64,000 bases of DNA from Thiodiazotropha sp037384425 (GTDB taxonomy: Bacteria; Pseudomonadota; Gammaproteobacteria; Chromatiales; Chromatiaceae). The notes beneath the pieces are model-generated. The model was not told the origin of the DNA. It worked only from the letters and a program-made list of their open reading frames with translations, and did not search any database. Position numbers and translations under genes: made by a program. Shown piece after piece: positions 53,089 through 62,811 of this stretch. How positions within the stretch are numbered: the stretch's first letter is position 1; the number at the start of each line of letters is the position of its first letter. The DNA lies in NCBI GenBank assembly GCA_037384425.1, contig JARROA010000013.1:29977-93976 (forward strand). The letters are read 5' to 3'.

Positions 53089-54219
53089 ATGACCTATCAT
53101 TTGCATGCCGCCTTCGATGATTCCGAGACCGTTGTACAGCGTCTGCGAGAGTGGCTCGCAGCCTTCCCCGAGGGGGGTGTGCTGGCGTTGGTCACGGAAC
53201 GGGAGCGGTCGCGGGTACCCGAACTTCAGGCGCTCTGCCGGGATATCGGAATGCCGCTGCTCGGGGCGGTGTTTCCGGAGATTCACCTGGCAGGACAATT
53301 CCACGACCAAGGGGTGCTGCTGATTCTGCTCAATCCGATGACCGATTTTTACCGGCTCATCGAGTTCACACCGGACGAGGGTGGCGCATTGACGCAGGCC
53401 GAGGCCTTGGCCGATGAGGTCGAAGAGGCGATCACCGATCCCGAGTCGACCACCTTGCTGATGATGTTCGATGCCCTGGTTCCCAACATCAGTTCCATTC
53501 TCGAGACGCTCTATATGAAACTCGCCGAGTCGGTGCACTATGCTGGCGGTAATGCCGGCAGCGAAACCTTTCAGTCGATACCCTGCCTGTTCGACAGCGA
53601 TCGACTGATCGGCAACGGCCTGCTGGCGATGCTGCTCAGAGACAACCGGGGAGCCGCGCTGGAGCACGGCTATGAGGCGCCCGACAAACTGATCGCGGCT
53701 ACCGCCACCGAAGGCAACCGGATCATCAGCATCGGTTGGCAACCGGCCTTCGATGTCTACAGCGAACACGTCAAGCAGCTCTATGGCGTGGAAGTGACGC
53801 GCGACAACTTCTATGACTTCGGTGTCCATTTTCCTTTCGGCATTCTGCGCGCGGACGATGAGGTGCTGGTGCGTATACCGGTCAAACTGGAACCCGACGG
53901 TTCGCTGTTTTGTGTCGGCGAGGTTCCCGAACACACGGTTCTGACCCTGCTCGAAGCGCCCGCCCCCAGTTCACTGCAGACCGCCAGGCTGTTGGCCGAG
54001 CGCCTGGATGGGGAGCGGCAAGCGGTGTTCAATTTCTATTGCGCCGGCCGGCGGGTCCATTTCGGCGCGGAGGCGGCTACCCAGGAGCTGGGCAGGTTGT
54101 ATCAGGACCTGGAGTGTCAGGCGTTGTTCGGCGCCCTCTCGCTGGGTGAGATCGGCAGCTCCCAGCATGGCGGCTATCCGCTGTTCCACCATGCGGCCCT
54201 GGTCTGTATGACATGGTGA
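53089..54219 (+). CDS. FIST-domain protein, possible NosP-type nitric-oxide sensor
   Basis: A 376-residue cytoplasmic protein with FIST N (about residues 25-220) and FIST C (about 225-360) domains, ending in the typical FGALSLGEIGSSQHG...PLFHHAALVCM segment. FIST proteins bind small ligands; the NosP group binds heme and senses nitric oxide, and is usually encoded next to histidine kinases or c-di-GMP enzymes. Here the next gene starts one base after its stop and encodes a GGDEF-EAL protein. Heme binding is not provable from sequence. It has no strong ribosome site. Confidence 0.87.
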   Translation: MTYHLHAAFDDSETVVQRLREWLAAFPEGGVLALVTERERSRVPELQALCRDIGMPLLGAVFPEIHLAGQFHDQGVLLILLNPMTDFYRLIEFTPDEGGALTQAEALADEVEEAITDPESTTLLMMFDALVPNISSILETLYMKLAESVHYAGGNAGSETFQSIPCLFDSDRLIGNGLLAMLLRDNRGAALEHGYEAPDKLIAATATEGNRIISIGWQPAFDVYSEHVKQLYGVEVTRDNFYDFGVHFPFGILRADDEVLVRIPVKLEPDGSLFCVGEVPEHTVLTLLEAPAPSSLQTARLLAERLDGERQAVFNFYCAGRRVHFGAEAATQELGRLYQDLECQALFGALSLGEIGSSQHGGYPLFHHAALVCMTW

Positions 54220-54220
54220 C

Positions 54221-56818
54221 ATGAACCAAGAGCGCATCCTCTCCATCCTCTACGATATTTCACTGGTCATCGGTAGCGCCGATCAGGTCAATTCCCTGTT
54301 GATGAAGGTACTGCAGCGCCTGATCTTCCATACCGGATATCCCTGCGGCATGTTTTTCCATCGGCTGCCGCATGGGAGTGGCGACAGCGCCGGGGGGATG
54401 GAACGTTTTCGGCTCGAGGCTTGTATCGGCGATCATCGCCTCAATCCCGTAATCGGCAGGGAACTGGGGGTTGTGCCCGAGCTGATCGTCGGAGAGGATG
54501 AACGATTGACCCCAGAGCAGCTCGAGGGGATGCCGTTGAAGCAGGATTACTACCGCTACCTGCTGCGGCTGCCGGTACCCAATTACGGCATGGTGTTGTT
54601 ACTGACGCCGGTGAAGCGAAAGTCGCATCTCCCCTACACCGAGATCTTCAAACCGGTGCTGGCAAACCTCGCCAAGGCGATCAATCTTTGTCAACGCAAC
54701 GAGGATTTCACCCGCCACCTGATCGCCGATCGCGATGAGGCGCGCGAAGACAACCTGCGTTTCCGTCACGCCATGGACAGCGCTCAGGACGCCATCTGCC
54801 TGATCGATCCCGTGGAGATGCGGTTCGTCGATTTCAATCGACAGGCGTGGCAGGCATTGGGCTACACACCGGAAGAGCTGTACCGTAAAGGACCCAGCGA
54901 TATCAAAAGCGAAATCAGTAAAGGGGAGTTACGCGAGCTGTTTCTGCGTGTCATCGACAGCGGTACTGATTTCACCCTCAACACCACGCATCAGCGCAAG
55001 GACGGTTCCCGATTTCCCGTGGAGGTGCACGTCAACGCCTTGAAACAGGCAGGGCGTGAGCCGATCATCATTTCTGTGGCGCGCGATGTCACCGAACGCA
55101 AGAAGTACGAGGAGGCCCTCTTCAACGCCAAGGAGCGTGCCTTGGTCACCTTGCAGTCGATCGGTGACGCGGTGATCACAACCGACCGAGAGGGGCGTAT
55201 CGATTCCATGAATCCGGTGGCCGAGTTGCTGACCGGATACACGTTTGAAGAGGTTACGGGACTGACCCTGGACGCGGCCTTCCAGGTCATCGACGAGTTC
55301 ACTCGTCTACCGGCCGAGAACCCGGTGGACGCCTGCCTCGCCCATGGTGAGGTGGTCTCGCTCAGCCACCACAGTCTGCTGCTCGCCCGCGACGGCCGCG
55401 AGATCGCCATCGAGGACTCTGCGGCGCCGATCCGCGAGCGTGACGGCAGCATCATCGGCGTGGTGATGGTATTCCACGACGTGACCCGCTCGCGCGAGAT
55501 GGCGCAGAAGCTCACCTGGCAGGCCAGCCACGACAGCATGACCGGGCTGGTCAATCGGGCCGAGTTCGAGCGCCGGCTCAAGCGGCTGGTCGACATGGCA
55601 CGGGAGGAGCAGACCCAGCATGCGCTGCTCTATCTCGACCTCGATCAGTTCAAGGTGGTCAACGATACTTCCGGCCATGTGGCCGGCGACGAGTTGTTGC
55701 GGCAGCTGGCGGTGCTGATGCGCAGCCTGGTGCGCGAGAACGACACCCTGGCGCGACTGGGAGGGGACGAGTTCGGCGTGCTGCTGGCCAACTGCGACCA
55801 GACCCACGCCATGCGCCTGGCCCAATCCCTGCGCGAACGTATTCGCGAGTACCGTTTCATCTGGCAGGAGCAGGTGTTCGAGGTGGGCGTCAGCATCGGC
55901 ATCGTCGAGATTAACGCAGTGCATAACGATATCTCCCTGATCCTGAGCCACGCCGACATTGCCTGCTACGCGGCGAAGGACGGCGGGCGCAACCGGGTGC
56001 ACATCTTCCAGCCCGATGATGACGAGCTGATGCAGCGCCACAGCGAGATGCTCTGGCTGTCGAAAATCAACGAAGCGATGGAGCAGGAGCGCCTCGAACT
56101 CTATGGCCAGGCCATCGTTCGTGTCGCCGGCGGGGAACAGCAGGATTGCTGGTACGAGACCCTGTTGCGGCTGCGTGACGAGCAGGGGCGCCTGATCCTG
56201 CCCGGCGCCTTCATCCCGGCGGCCGAGCGCTACAATCTGATGCCGGCGGTGGATCGCTGGGTGATCAGTCACGCCTTTGCCTGCCTCTGCCGTCAGGCGG
56301 GACACAACGAGGCACCGCTAAGGCTCTCGATCAACCTCTCCGGCGCCTCCCTCAACCAGGACGACACCAGCGAGTTCATCCTGCAACAGGCCGCCTCCTG
56401 CGACTTGGATCCCGGGCGTGTCTGTTTCGAGATCACAGAGACCGCAGCCATCTCCAACCTGACCCGCGCCTATCGCCTGATGCACGATCTGAAGGCGGCC
56501 GGTTTCTGTTTCGCGCTCGACGATTTCGGTTCCGGCGTCAGCTCCTTCAACTACCTCAAGAACCTGCCGGTGGACTACCTCAAGATCGACGGCAGCTTCG
56601 TGCGTGACATGCTCACCGACTCGGTCGATCAGGCGATGGTCGAGATGATCAACCAGATCGGCCATGTGATGGGCATTCAGACCATCGCCGAGTATGTGGA
56701 GAGCGAACAGATCCTGCAGGCGCTGATCGACAAAGGCGTCGATTTCGCACAGGGCTTTCATCTGCATAGCCCTTCGCCCATGCGGGCGTTGTTCGAGGAT
56801 GACGTGCCGACGGATTAG
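54221..56818 (+). CDS. GAF/PAS-GGDEF-EAL c-di-GMP enzyme
   Basis: An 865-residue cytoplasmic protein. A GAF-like N-terminus (about 1-170) is followed by two PAS domains (about 180-290 and 300-420), a GGDEF domain with intact LGGDEFGVLL (about 430-590), and an EAL domain with ETLLR in place of EALLR (fits ExLxR) plus intact DDFGSG and KIDGSF. Both domains look competent, so it may make or break c-di-GMP. It starts one base after the FIST gene stop, so it is probably controlled by that protein. Confidence 0.92.
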   Translation: MNQERILSILYDISLVIGSADQVNSLLMKVLQRLIFHTGYPCGMFFHRLPHGSGDSAGGMERFRLEACIGDHRLNPVIGRELGVVPELIVGEDERLTPEQLEGMPLKQDYYRYLLRLPVPNYGMVLLLTPVKRKSHLPYTEIFKPVLANLAKAINLCQRNEDFTRHLIADRDEAREDNLRFRHAMDSAQDAICLIDPVEMRFVDFNRQAWQALGYTPEELYRKGPSDIKSEISKGELRELFLRVIDSGTDFTLNTTHQRKDGSRFPVEVHVNALKQAGREPIIISVARDVTERKKYEEALFNAKERALVTLQSIGDAVITTDREGRIDSMNPVAELLTGYTFEEVTGLTLDAAFQVIDEFTRLPAENPVDACLAHGEVVSLSHHSLLLARDGREIAIEDSAAPIRERDGSIIGVVMVFHDVTRSREMAQKLTWQASHDSMTGLVNRAEFERRLKRLVDMAREEQTQHALLYLDLDQFKVVNDTSGHVAGDELLRQLAVLMRSLVRENDTLARLGGDEFGVLLANCDQTHAMRLAQSLRERIREYRFIWQEQVFEVGVSIGIVEINAVHNDISLILSHADIACYAAKDGGRNRVHIFQPDDDELMQRHSEMLWLSKINEAMEQERLELYGQAIVRVAGGEQQDCWYETLLRLRDEQGRLILPGAFIPAAERYNLMPAVDRWVISHAFACLCRQAGHNEAPLRLSINLSGASLNQDDTSEFILQQAASCDLDPGRVCFEITETAAISNLTRAYRLMHDLKAAGFCFALDDFGSGVSSFNYLKNLPVDYLKIDGSFVRDMLTDSVDQAMVEMINQIGHVMGIQTIAEYVESEQILQALIDKGVDFAQGFHLHSPSPMRALFEDDVPTD

Positions 56819-56880
56819 TCCGCCCCAGACTCCTCGCAAAGCGGATGATCGCGAGGCAAAAAAGTGGCACACTTCGCCGC

Positions 56881-57801
56881 ATGAAAGCCACCGAACAGTT
56901 TCTCGCCCTGACCAACTATCCGGCGGCGCAGGCGGATGTCCTGATCCTGCCGGTGCCTTACGAACAGACGGTCACCTACAAGCCCGGCACACGGCAGGGG
57001 CCGGAGGCGATACTCGCCGCCAGCGAGCAGTTGGAGTTCTACGAAGAGGACATGGGCTGGTGCCCGGCGGAACATCTCAAACTCTGCGTTCTGCTGCCGG
57101 CGGAGGTAGAGATCGTGCCCGAGGAGGCGTTCCACAAAGCCCTTTACGAACGGGTCAGGCAGCTACCGAATGACAACCTCTTCATCGCCCTCGGCGGCGA
57201 GCATTCGATCACCCCGGAGATGATCTTCGCCCGCATGCCCGAGGGAGGCACTGTGGTGCAGATCGACGCCCACGCCGATCTGCGGCCCAGCTATCACGGT
57301 TCCATCTACAACCACGCCTGCCCCATGCACCGGCTGCGCGAAAAGGGTTATCGCCTGATCCAGATCGGTATCCGTTCGCTGCACGCCGGGGAGGCACAGC
57401 GGATCGCGTCGGACGACGGCATCACCACCTGGCTCGACCGCCATCTGCAGCGCAGCGACATCTGGCACGTGATGATCCGGCAGCTGGCCGAGCTCACCGG
57501 ACCGGTCTGGCTGACCATCGACATGGACGGCTTCGATCCGTCGCTGATCGCCGGTGTCGGCACCCCCCAGCCGGGCGGTCTCAGCTGGCACCAGGGATTG
57601 GATATCATTGAGACCCTGACGCATAACACTGATATCGACCTGCGCGGGATCGACATTCTCGAACTGGTGCCCGAAGCGACCCGGGTGACCGACATGATGG
57701 GGGCCAAGCTGGTGCAGAAGTGTTTCTCATATTGGGGCAAGGCGCGCGGCTATGCGGAGCGCCCCGCCGCCGGATCGCAGATCGGTGCCGACGATGAGTG
57801 A
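56881..57801 (+). CDS. speB: agmatinase
   Basis: A 306-residue ureohydrolase. Metal-binding signatures are GGEHSITPE, DAHADLR and TIDMDGFDPS. It releases urea from agmatine to give putrescine. The ATG at 56881 gives the normal length; 12 upstream codons are open. Its stop overlaps the arginine decarboxylase start by eight bases, so the two steps of the agmatine route to putrescine are encoded together. Confidence 0.92.
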   Translation: MKATEQFLALTNYPAAQADVLILPVPYEQTVTYKPGTRQGPEAILAASEQLEFYEEDMGWCPAEHLKLCVLLPAEVEIVPEEAFHKALYERVRQLPNDNLFIALGGEHSITPEMIFARMPEGGTVVQIDAHADLRPSYHGSIYNHACPMHRLREKGYRLIQIGIRSLHAGEAQRIASDDGITTWLDRHLQRSDIWHVMIRQLAELTGPVWLTIDMDGFDPSLIAGVGTPQPGGLSWHQGLDIIETLTHNTDIDLRGIDILELVPEATRVTDMMGAKLVQKCFSYWGKARGYAERPAAGSQIGADDE

Positions 57802-59722
57802 CAATCGCTGGAGTGTCACGGACGCGTCCAACCTCTACCAGGTGGAGGGTTGGGGCGGCGGCTATTTTCAGGTCAACGACCAGGGCCATGTGGAGGCGAT
57901 CACCGATGGCGTCCACACCATCGACCTGAAGAAGCTTTGCGACGAGCTGGCCGAGCGCGACCTCTGGCCGCCGCTGCTACTGCGCTTCTCCGACATGCTG
58001 AAGCGGCGCATGAAACAGATCCACAAGCGTTTCAGCATCGCCTGCAACGAGGCCGAGTACAGCGGCCGCTACTACGGCGTCTATCCGATCAAGGTCAACC
58101 AGCAACGCCAGGTGGTGGAGGAGATCGTCGAGTTCGGCTCCGAATTCAACTGGGGCCTGGAAGCGGGTTCCAAACCGGAACTGCACGCCACTCTGGCCAT
58201 GCTCGAGGACGTGGAAGGGCTCATCGTCTGCAACGGCTACAAGGACCAGGAGTTCATCGACCTGGCCATGATGGGCCGCAAGATGGGCAAGCAGGTCTTC
58301 GTGGTGGTGGAGAAGCCGAGCGAACTAGACCTGATCCTGGCCTCCGCCCGGCGCTTCGACGTCGAGCCGTTGATCGGCCTGCGCTGTCGGCTGGCCGCCA
58401 CCAGCAAGGGTTTCTGGGACGAATCCGGTGGCGACAACTCCAAGTTCGGCCTCGCCGCCACCGAGTTGCTCGATGCCATCAACAAGTTGAAAGCGGTCGA
58501 TAAGCTCGGCTGCCTGCGTCTGCTCCACTTCCATATCGGCAGTCAGGTGCCGCGCATCCGTCATATCAAGGAGGCGATGCAGGAGGCGGCCCGCTACTTC
58601 GTGGAGGCGCGCCAGCTCGGCGCCCCCATCGACTTCATGGACGTGGGCGGCGGCCTCGGCGTCAACTACGACGGCAGCATCGCCGGCAGCACCTCGTCGG
58701 TCGATTACTCGCTGCAGGAGTACGCCAACGACATCGTCTGGACCATGAAGCGCATCTGCGACGAGGAGGGGCTGCCGCATCCGAACATCATCTCCGAGTC
58801 GGGCCGCGCCCTGGTGGCCCATCACTCGGTGCTGATCGTCGACGTGCTCGGCGTGACCCGCCGCATCAACGAGGCGCCGCCGGTGGAGCCGCCGGCCGAG
58901 AGCCCGGCCCAGCTGCATCAGCTGTGGGAGACCTTGAAGGAGATCGAGACTATCTCGCCGCGCGAGGCACTGCACGATGTCATCGCCTACCGCGAGGACG
59001 TGAACAAGCTGTTCGCCCTCGGCTATGCCAGCCTGGCCGATCGCGCCCATGCGGACGATCTCTACTGGCGACTGATCGAACGCCTGATGGAGGATCTCGA
59101 CGAGGAGGAGGTGGATCAGCTGGCGCCCGGCCTGTCGACCCAGATCGCCGACCGCTACTTCTGCAACTTCTCCGTCTTCCAGTCCCTGCCCGACGCCTGG
59201 GCCATCAAGCAGGTGTTTCCGGTAATGCCGATCCATCGCCTCGACGAGGAGCCGAGCCGCCAGGGCATCCTGGTCGACATCACCTGCGACTCCGACGGCA
59301 CCATCCGCAACTTCCCGCTGGAGGAGGGCCGCTCCGTGGTGCTGCCCCTGCACCCGATCAGGAACGGTGACGCCTACCTCATCGGCCTGTTTCTCACCGG
59401 CGCCTATCAGGAGATTCTCGGCGACCTGCACAACCTGTTCGGCGACACCCACGCGGTACACATCCGCATGGACGGCGACCACTACGAACTGGAACAGGTG
59501 GTGGAGGGCGAGTCGGTCTCCGAGGTGCTCGACTATGTCCAGTTCCACGAGACGGTGCTCATCGACCGCATGCGCCGCCAGCTTCAGGACGCCCGCCACA
59601 GCGGCCGCCTCAGCGCCCGCGAGGCCAACCTCTTCCTACGCTTCTACCAGGAGGGCCTGAAGGGGTACACCTACCTGGAGGAAGAGACCCCGGCGCTGCT
59701 CAAGGGCCTGGACAGCCGCTGA
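57794..59722 (+). CDS. speA: biosynthetic arginine decarboxylase
   Basis: A 642-residue PLP enzyme converting arginine to agmatine. The PLP lysine is in YYGVYPIKVNQQRQV; the DVGGGLGVNYDG and FCNFSVFQSLPDAWAI segments are family signatures. Length matches SpeA (about 630-660). The ATG at 57794 starts MSDNRWSV and lies inside the speB 3' end. It completes a speB-speA pair for putrescine production. Confidence 0.96.
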   Translation: MSDNRWSVTDASNLYQVEGWGGGYFQVNDQGHVEAITDGVHTIDLKKLCDELAERDLWPPLLLRFSDMLKRRMKQIHKRFSIACNEAEYSGRYYGVYPIKVNQQRQVVEEIVEFGSEFNWGLEAGSKPELHATLAMLEDVEGLIVCNGYKDQEFIDLAMMGRKMGKQVFVVVEKPSELDLILASARRFDVEPLIGLRCRLAATSKGFWDESGGDNSKFGLAATELLDAINKLKAVDKLGCLRLLHFHIGSQVPRIRHIKEAMQEAARYFVEARQLGAPIDFMDVGGGLGVNYDGSIAGSTSSVDYSLQEYANDIVWTMKRICDEEGLPHPNIISESGRALVAHHSVLIVDVLGVTRRINEAPPVEPPAESPAQLHQLWETLKEIETISPREALHDVIAYREDVNKLFALGYASLADRAHADDLYWRLIERLMEDLDEEEVDQLAPGLSTQIADRYFCNFSVFQSLPDAWAIKQVFPVMPIHRLDEEPSRQGILVDITCDSDGTIRNFPLEEGRSVVLPLHPIRNGDAYLIGLFLTGAYQEILGDLHNLFGDTHAVHIRMDGDHYELEQVVEGESVSEVLDYVQFHETVLIDRMRRQLQDARHSGRLSAREANLFLRFYQEGLKGYTYLEEETPALLKGLDSR

Positions 59723-59789
59723 GCTTTGCGGCGGGAGTCTCTCCGTTCGAGTTGTCGGTTCATGGCCGGAATCGCCTTCCGGCTCTTGA

Positions 59790-59862
59790 CGCTGCGGCAA
59801 GTCGCACCCTGCACCCCGAAGCGAGCGGGTGAACATCCCGTAGGGTGCGGCTTGCCGCACCG
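59790..59862. repeat. REP-like inverted repeat pair
   Basis: Left arm (59790-59813) is a changed copy, CTGCGGCAAGTCGCACC; right arm (59839-59862) is exact. It lies 68 bases after speA. Confidence 0.8.
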
Positions 59863-59884
59863 ATACAGCATCTCAGCATCTATC

Positions 59885-59942
59885 GCGGGGCAGGATTCCC
59901 CCCCACACCCGGAAGCGAGTGGTAGGGTGGTGCTCTGCCCTA
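59885..59942. repeat. degenerate second-type repeat
   Basis: CGGGGCAGGATTCCCCCC...GGTAGGGTGGTGCTCTGCCCTACC is a decayed form of the GTGGGGC hairpin pair, directly after the GTGCGGC pair, the same order as at 51.7 kb. Confidence 0.55.
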
Positions 59943-60122
59943 CCTGTCTCATTGCTATTCGCTGGCAACATCCAGTCGTGGGCCGGACTTCAGGGCCATC
60001 GACTGAAGGCGACGCTGTCTTGCTGACATGGCTGAAGGTGCGTGATCGCCCGCACATCCGGTAAATCTTCGCTGAACAGACTCACTCCTTCCTCGCTATC
60101 TCATCAATCCCACTCGTCAAAA

Positions 60123-60141
60123 TGTTGCCCCACGCGCAACA
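60123..60141. promoter_or_regulatory. palindrome, possible activator site for sigma-54 promoter
   Basis: TGTTGC, seven bases, GCAACA is a perfect inverted repeat. It lies about 120 bases upstream of the -24 element, the usual place for binding of a sigma-54 activator. Which activator is unknown. Confidence 0.45.
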
Positions 60142-60259
60142 GGACTGCATGAAATCGTTCTGCGAGCGCCAACATTTGTGCTTGTCGAGAGCGTCGCATG
60201 CTACAAGTCAGATCATAAATTATCAATAAATAACAATAGGTTAAAAATTTTACGGCCTG

Positions 60260-60275
60260 TTGGCACGAGTCCTGT
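60260..60275 (+). promoter_or_regulatory. candidate sigma-54 promoter of peptide/exporter genes
   Basis: TTGGCACGAGTCCTGT: the -24 part TTGGCACGA is a full consensus match; the -12 part is CTGT in place of TTGC, so GC is only half kept. An AT-rich stretch lies just upstream (60215-60255), as is common for IHF-assisted sigma-54 promoters. The peptide ATG is 46 bases downstream. Confidence 0.5.
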
Positions 60276-60320
60276 TGTTGTCTGGTTGCAGGTCAATACT
60301 CAGTCAACCGGGAGATCGCC

Positions 60321-60458
60321 ATGTACCACCAGACCGAAAACACATACCAAGAAGAACTCAATCTTTCGCCGTCATCCGAGGTGGAAGTCCCCGAGCCGCT
60401 CGAGTACTGGGAGCTGCAGGATTTCGGCGATCTGCTGTCGTCGGACGTCGTGGTTTGA
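60321..60458 (+). CDS. acidic 45-residue peptide upstream of RND exporter
   Basis: A short gene with a strong ribosome site (GGGAG seven bases before the ATG). The product has 11 Asp/Glu and no Lys, Arg or Cys. It runs from MYHQTENTYQEELN through a VEVPEPLEYWEL segment to a hydrophobic SSDVVV end. It is encoded in a different frame from the open stretch of the exporter gene and stops 43 bases before the exporter ATG. No family is recognised. A precursor peptide exported or matured with the RND protein, or a regulatory leader, is possible; neither is proven. Confidence 0.6.
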   Translation: MYHQTENTYQEELNLSPSSEVEVPEPLEYWELQDFGDLLSSDVVV

Positions 60459-60501
60459 GTCCGCTCCATCGGACTCTCGAGCGCAGACTACGGACCTGCC
60501 C

Positions 60502-62811
60502 ATGATCGATTTGACGACAGTTTTCACCCGCACGCGCGGACGCTCCATGCTGGTGCTGGCGACGGTCGTCGCGCTGTCCCTGCTGGCGGCCCTGCAGCTC
60601 GGCCGGCTGCGCCTCGACGTATCGGCGGAAGGCTTCAGGCTGGAGGGGGACAAGGCGGTCGAGATGTATGAAAAGGCCGGCAGCCTGTTCGGCCGGGATC
60701 AAGGTGCGGTGATTCTGCTGAGCGATCCCGTGCTGTTCGTGGCCGATAATCTGACGGCCATCCGGAATGTTCAGGACAAGCTGACACGGCTCGACGGCAT
60801 CGCCGAAGTGCATAGCCTGTTCAACACGACGCATCTTCGGGTGGTTGACGACTTCATCCAGTCAGGACCCTATATCGAAACATCACAGCTTTCCGACGCT
60901 GCCGTCGAAGCGCTGATTGCGGATGCCAACGCCGATCCCTTCGTCTCGGGCACACTGATCTCCAGAGACGGCACGACTCTGGCGCTGCAGCTGGTGTTGT
61001 CCGCTGAAGGTGATGACGCCGTTGCCCTCTACGACGAGATCGAAAACACGATTGCACCGCTGCATTCGCTTTTGAGCGAAGTCCGGCAGATCAATCCTGT
61101 CATGATCGATCGGGAGTTGCAGGAGCGGATTCTGGCCGACATCGGCACCATCGGCCCGATCGCGCTGGCAATACTCTTCACGGTGATGTTTGCCTGTTGC
61201 CGCAGCGCGCGTCTGGCACTGCTGCCCCTGATAACGGCCGGCGTCAGCATCCTCTGGCTGCTCGGCCTGCTGCCCTGGCTCGGCCTGTCGCTCAATATCC
61301 TGACCTCGCTGGTGCCTGCGCTGCTGGTCATCATCGGCTCCACCGAGGACATCCACCTGATCGCGGAGTATCGCGCGGCGCGTGAATCGCAACGCAGCCG
61401 CTCCGAAGCGATCGCGACTATGATGCGCCGCATGTTGCTGATCACCGCAATAACGGCCTTCACCTCATTCGTCGGCATGGCCTCCATTACTTTGAATCCG
61501 ATTCAGATGATGCGGGAGTTCAGCCTGGTGGCTTCGCTGGGGCTGGCGCTGAACTACCTGATCACCATCCTGCTGGTGCCCGCCTATCTGAACTGCATTG
61601 AAACCTGCGCCGGCGCGACGCGATGCCGGACCACGCGTTGGCTGTCGAGAGCCAACTGCGAGCGCTACTACGGTACGCTCTGGCGCCATCGACGGAAATT
61701 CGGCCTGATGGCCGTCGCCGGCCTGTGTACCTGCCTGGCGAGTACGCCAGGCTTGCGTGTCGACAGCAGCCTGATCGATTTCATGGCAGTTGATTCGCCG
61801 ACCCTGCGGGACCTTGCCCGCATTGAGGAGAAGCTGGGCGGCGCTAATCTCTTGCAGATCGTGATCGAGGCGCCGCACGAAGGCGCGCTGAAGACACCGG
61901 CCATGCTCAAACAGATCGACAAATTGCAGCGCTATCTGAGCGGCAGCGAGATATTCGAGCACAACCTGTCGCTGGTCGACCTGATCGCCCTCTCATACAG
62001 CCTTGTCAACGACAGCGGAAAGAGGGAAGTGCCGGTGGAGCAGTCGGTCGTCGATGAGCTCCTGCTTTTCATGGAAGATGAAAAGCTGTCGAGATTCGTC
62101 GACGCGGACTTCCGCAGGACAGTGGTGTACGCGCGGCATGAGCTGCTGTCGTCACGCTCTTTCGCTCAGGCCGTCGAAGCACTGGAACGGTTCATCCGGA
62201 GCGATCTGGATGACCGGCTGCACATCACCGTCACCGGCGAAGCGGTGATCACCGGTCACGCCCTGGACACTATCGCTTCGGGACAGCTCCTGTCGCTGCT
62301 GGCCACGCTCGGCCTGGTGTTCGTCATCAGTGCAGTGATGATGGGCGATGCCCGGGGAGGCGTCATCGCGGTGACGGTGAACACCATCCCGCTCGCTGTC
62401 ATGTTCGCGACCATCAGTCTGGTCGGCCTGAGTTTCAATTTCTCCACCGCGATGGTCGCCACCATCGCATTCGGCATCTCGGTAGACTATACGCTCCACT
62501 TTCTGCAGCGCTACCGGCAACACCTCAATCTGTTGGAGGAGGCCAGGGAGGCCATGATCCATACCATTCAGGAGGAATCCCTGGCCATCATCACTACCAC
62601 ACTGACCCTGACCGCCGGGATGAGCTGTTTCCTGCTATCGGCATTCCCTTCGGTTGCGACCTTCGGTCTGCTCTGCGTGGAAGTACTATGCGTATCCTTC
62701 ATCGCCAACTTCACCATAACGCCACTGCTGGTGACGATGCTGGGTATACATCGGAAAGCGCCGCACGGGAGTGAGCAGCGCGTACAGCAGGGTGTTGCAG
62801 TGACGCAGTGA
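60502..62811 (+). CDS. RND/MMPL-family exporter
   Basis: A 769-residue inner-membrane transporter of the HAE3/MMPL type. TM1 (RSMLVLATVVALSLLAAL) and two sets of about five further helices flank periplasmic loops; the acidic residues within GSTEDIHLIAEYR and GISVDYTLHFLQRYR, at the ends of the TM4-like helices, are expected for proton-driven transport. No membrane-fusion or outer-membrane partner is adjacent. The ATG at 60502 gives a proper TM1; the open frame 324 bases upstream would add an implausible basic extension and overlap the peptide gene. The substrate is unknown. Confidence 0.9.
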   Translation: MIDLTTVFTRTRGRSMLVLATVVALSLLAALQLGRLRLDVSAEGFRLEGDKAVEMYEKAGSLFGRDQGAVILLSDPVLFVADNLTAIRNVQDKLTRLDGIAEVHSLFNTTHLRVVDDFIQSGPYIETSQLSDAAVEALIADANADPFVSGTLISRDGTTLALQLVLSAEGDDAVALYDEIENTIAPLHSLLSEVRQINPVMIDRELQERILADIGTIGPIALAILFTVMFACCRSARLALLPLITAGVSILWLLGLLPWLGLSLNILTSLVPALLVIIGSTEDIHLIAEYRAARESQRSRSEAIATMMRRMLLITAITAFTSFVGMASITLNPIQMMREFSLVASLGLALNYLITILLVPAYLNCIETCAGATRCRTTRWLSRANCERYYGTLWRHRRKFGLMAVAGLCTCLASTPGLRVDSSLIDFMAVDSPTLRDLARIEEKLGGANLLQIVIEAPHEGALKTPAMLKQIDKLQRYLSGSEIFEHNLSLVDLIALSYSLVNDSGKREVPVEQSVVDELLLFMEDEKLSRFVDADFRRTVVYARHELLSSRSFAQAVEALERFIRSDLDDRLHITVTGEAVITGHALDTIASGQLLSLLATLGLVFVISAVMMGDARGGVIAVTVNTIPLAVMFATISLVGLSFNFSTAMVATIAFGISVDYTLHFLQRYRQHLNLLEEAREAMIHTIQEESLAIITTTLTLTAGMSCFLLSAFPSVATFGLLCVEVLCVSFIANFTITPLLVTMLGIHRKAPHGSEQRVQQGVAVTQ

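Noticed and set aside
60178..60501. Upstream extension of the RND exporter by 108 codons
   Set aside because: The extension is basic and low in hydrophobic residues, overlaps the peptide gene and the promoter region, and lacks a ribosome site; TM1 begins properly after the ATG at 60502.
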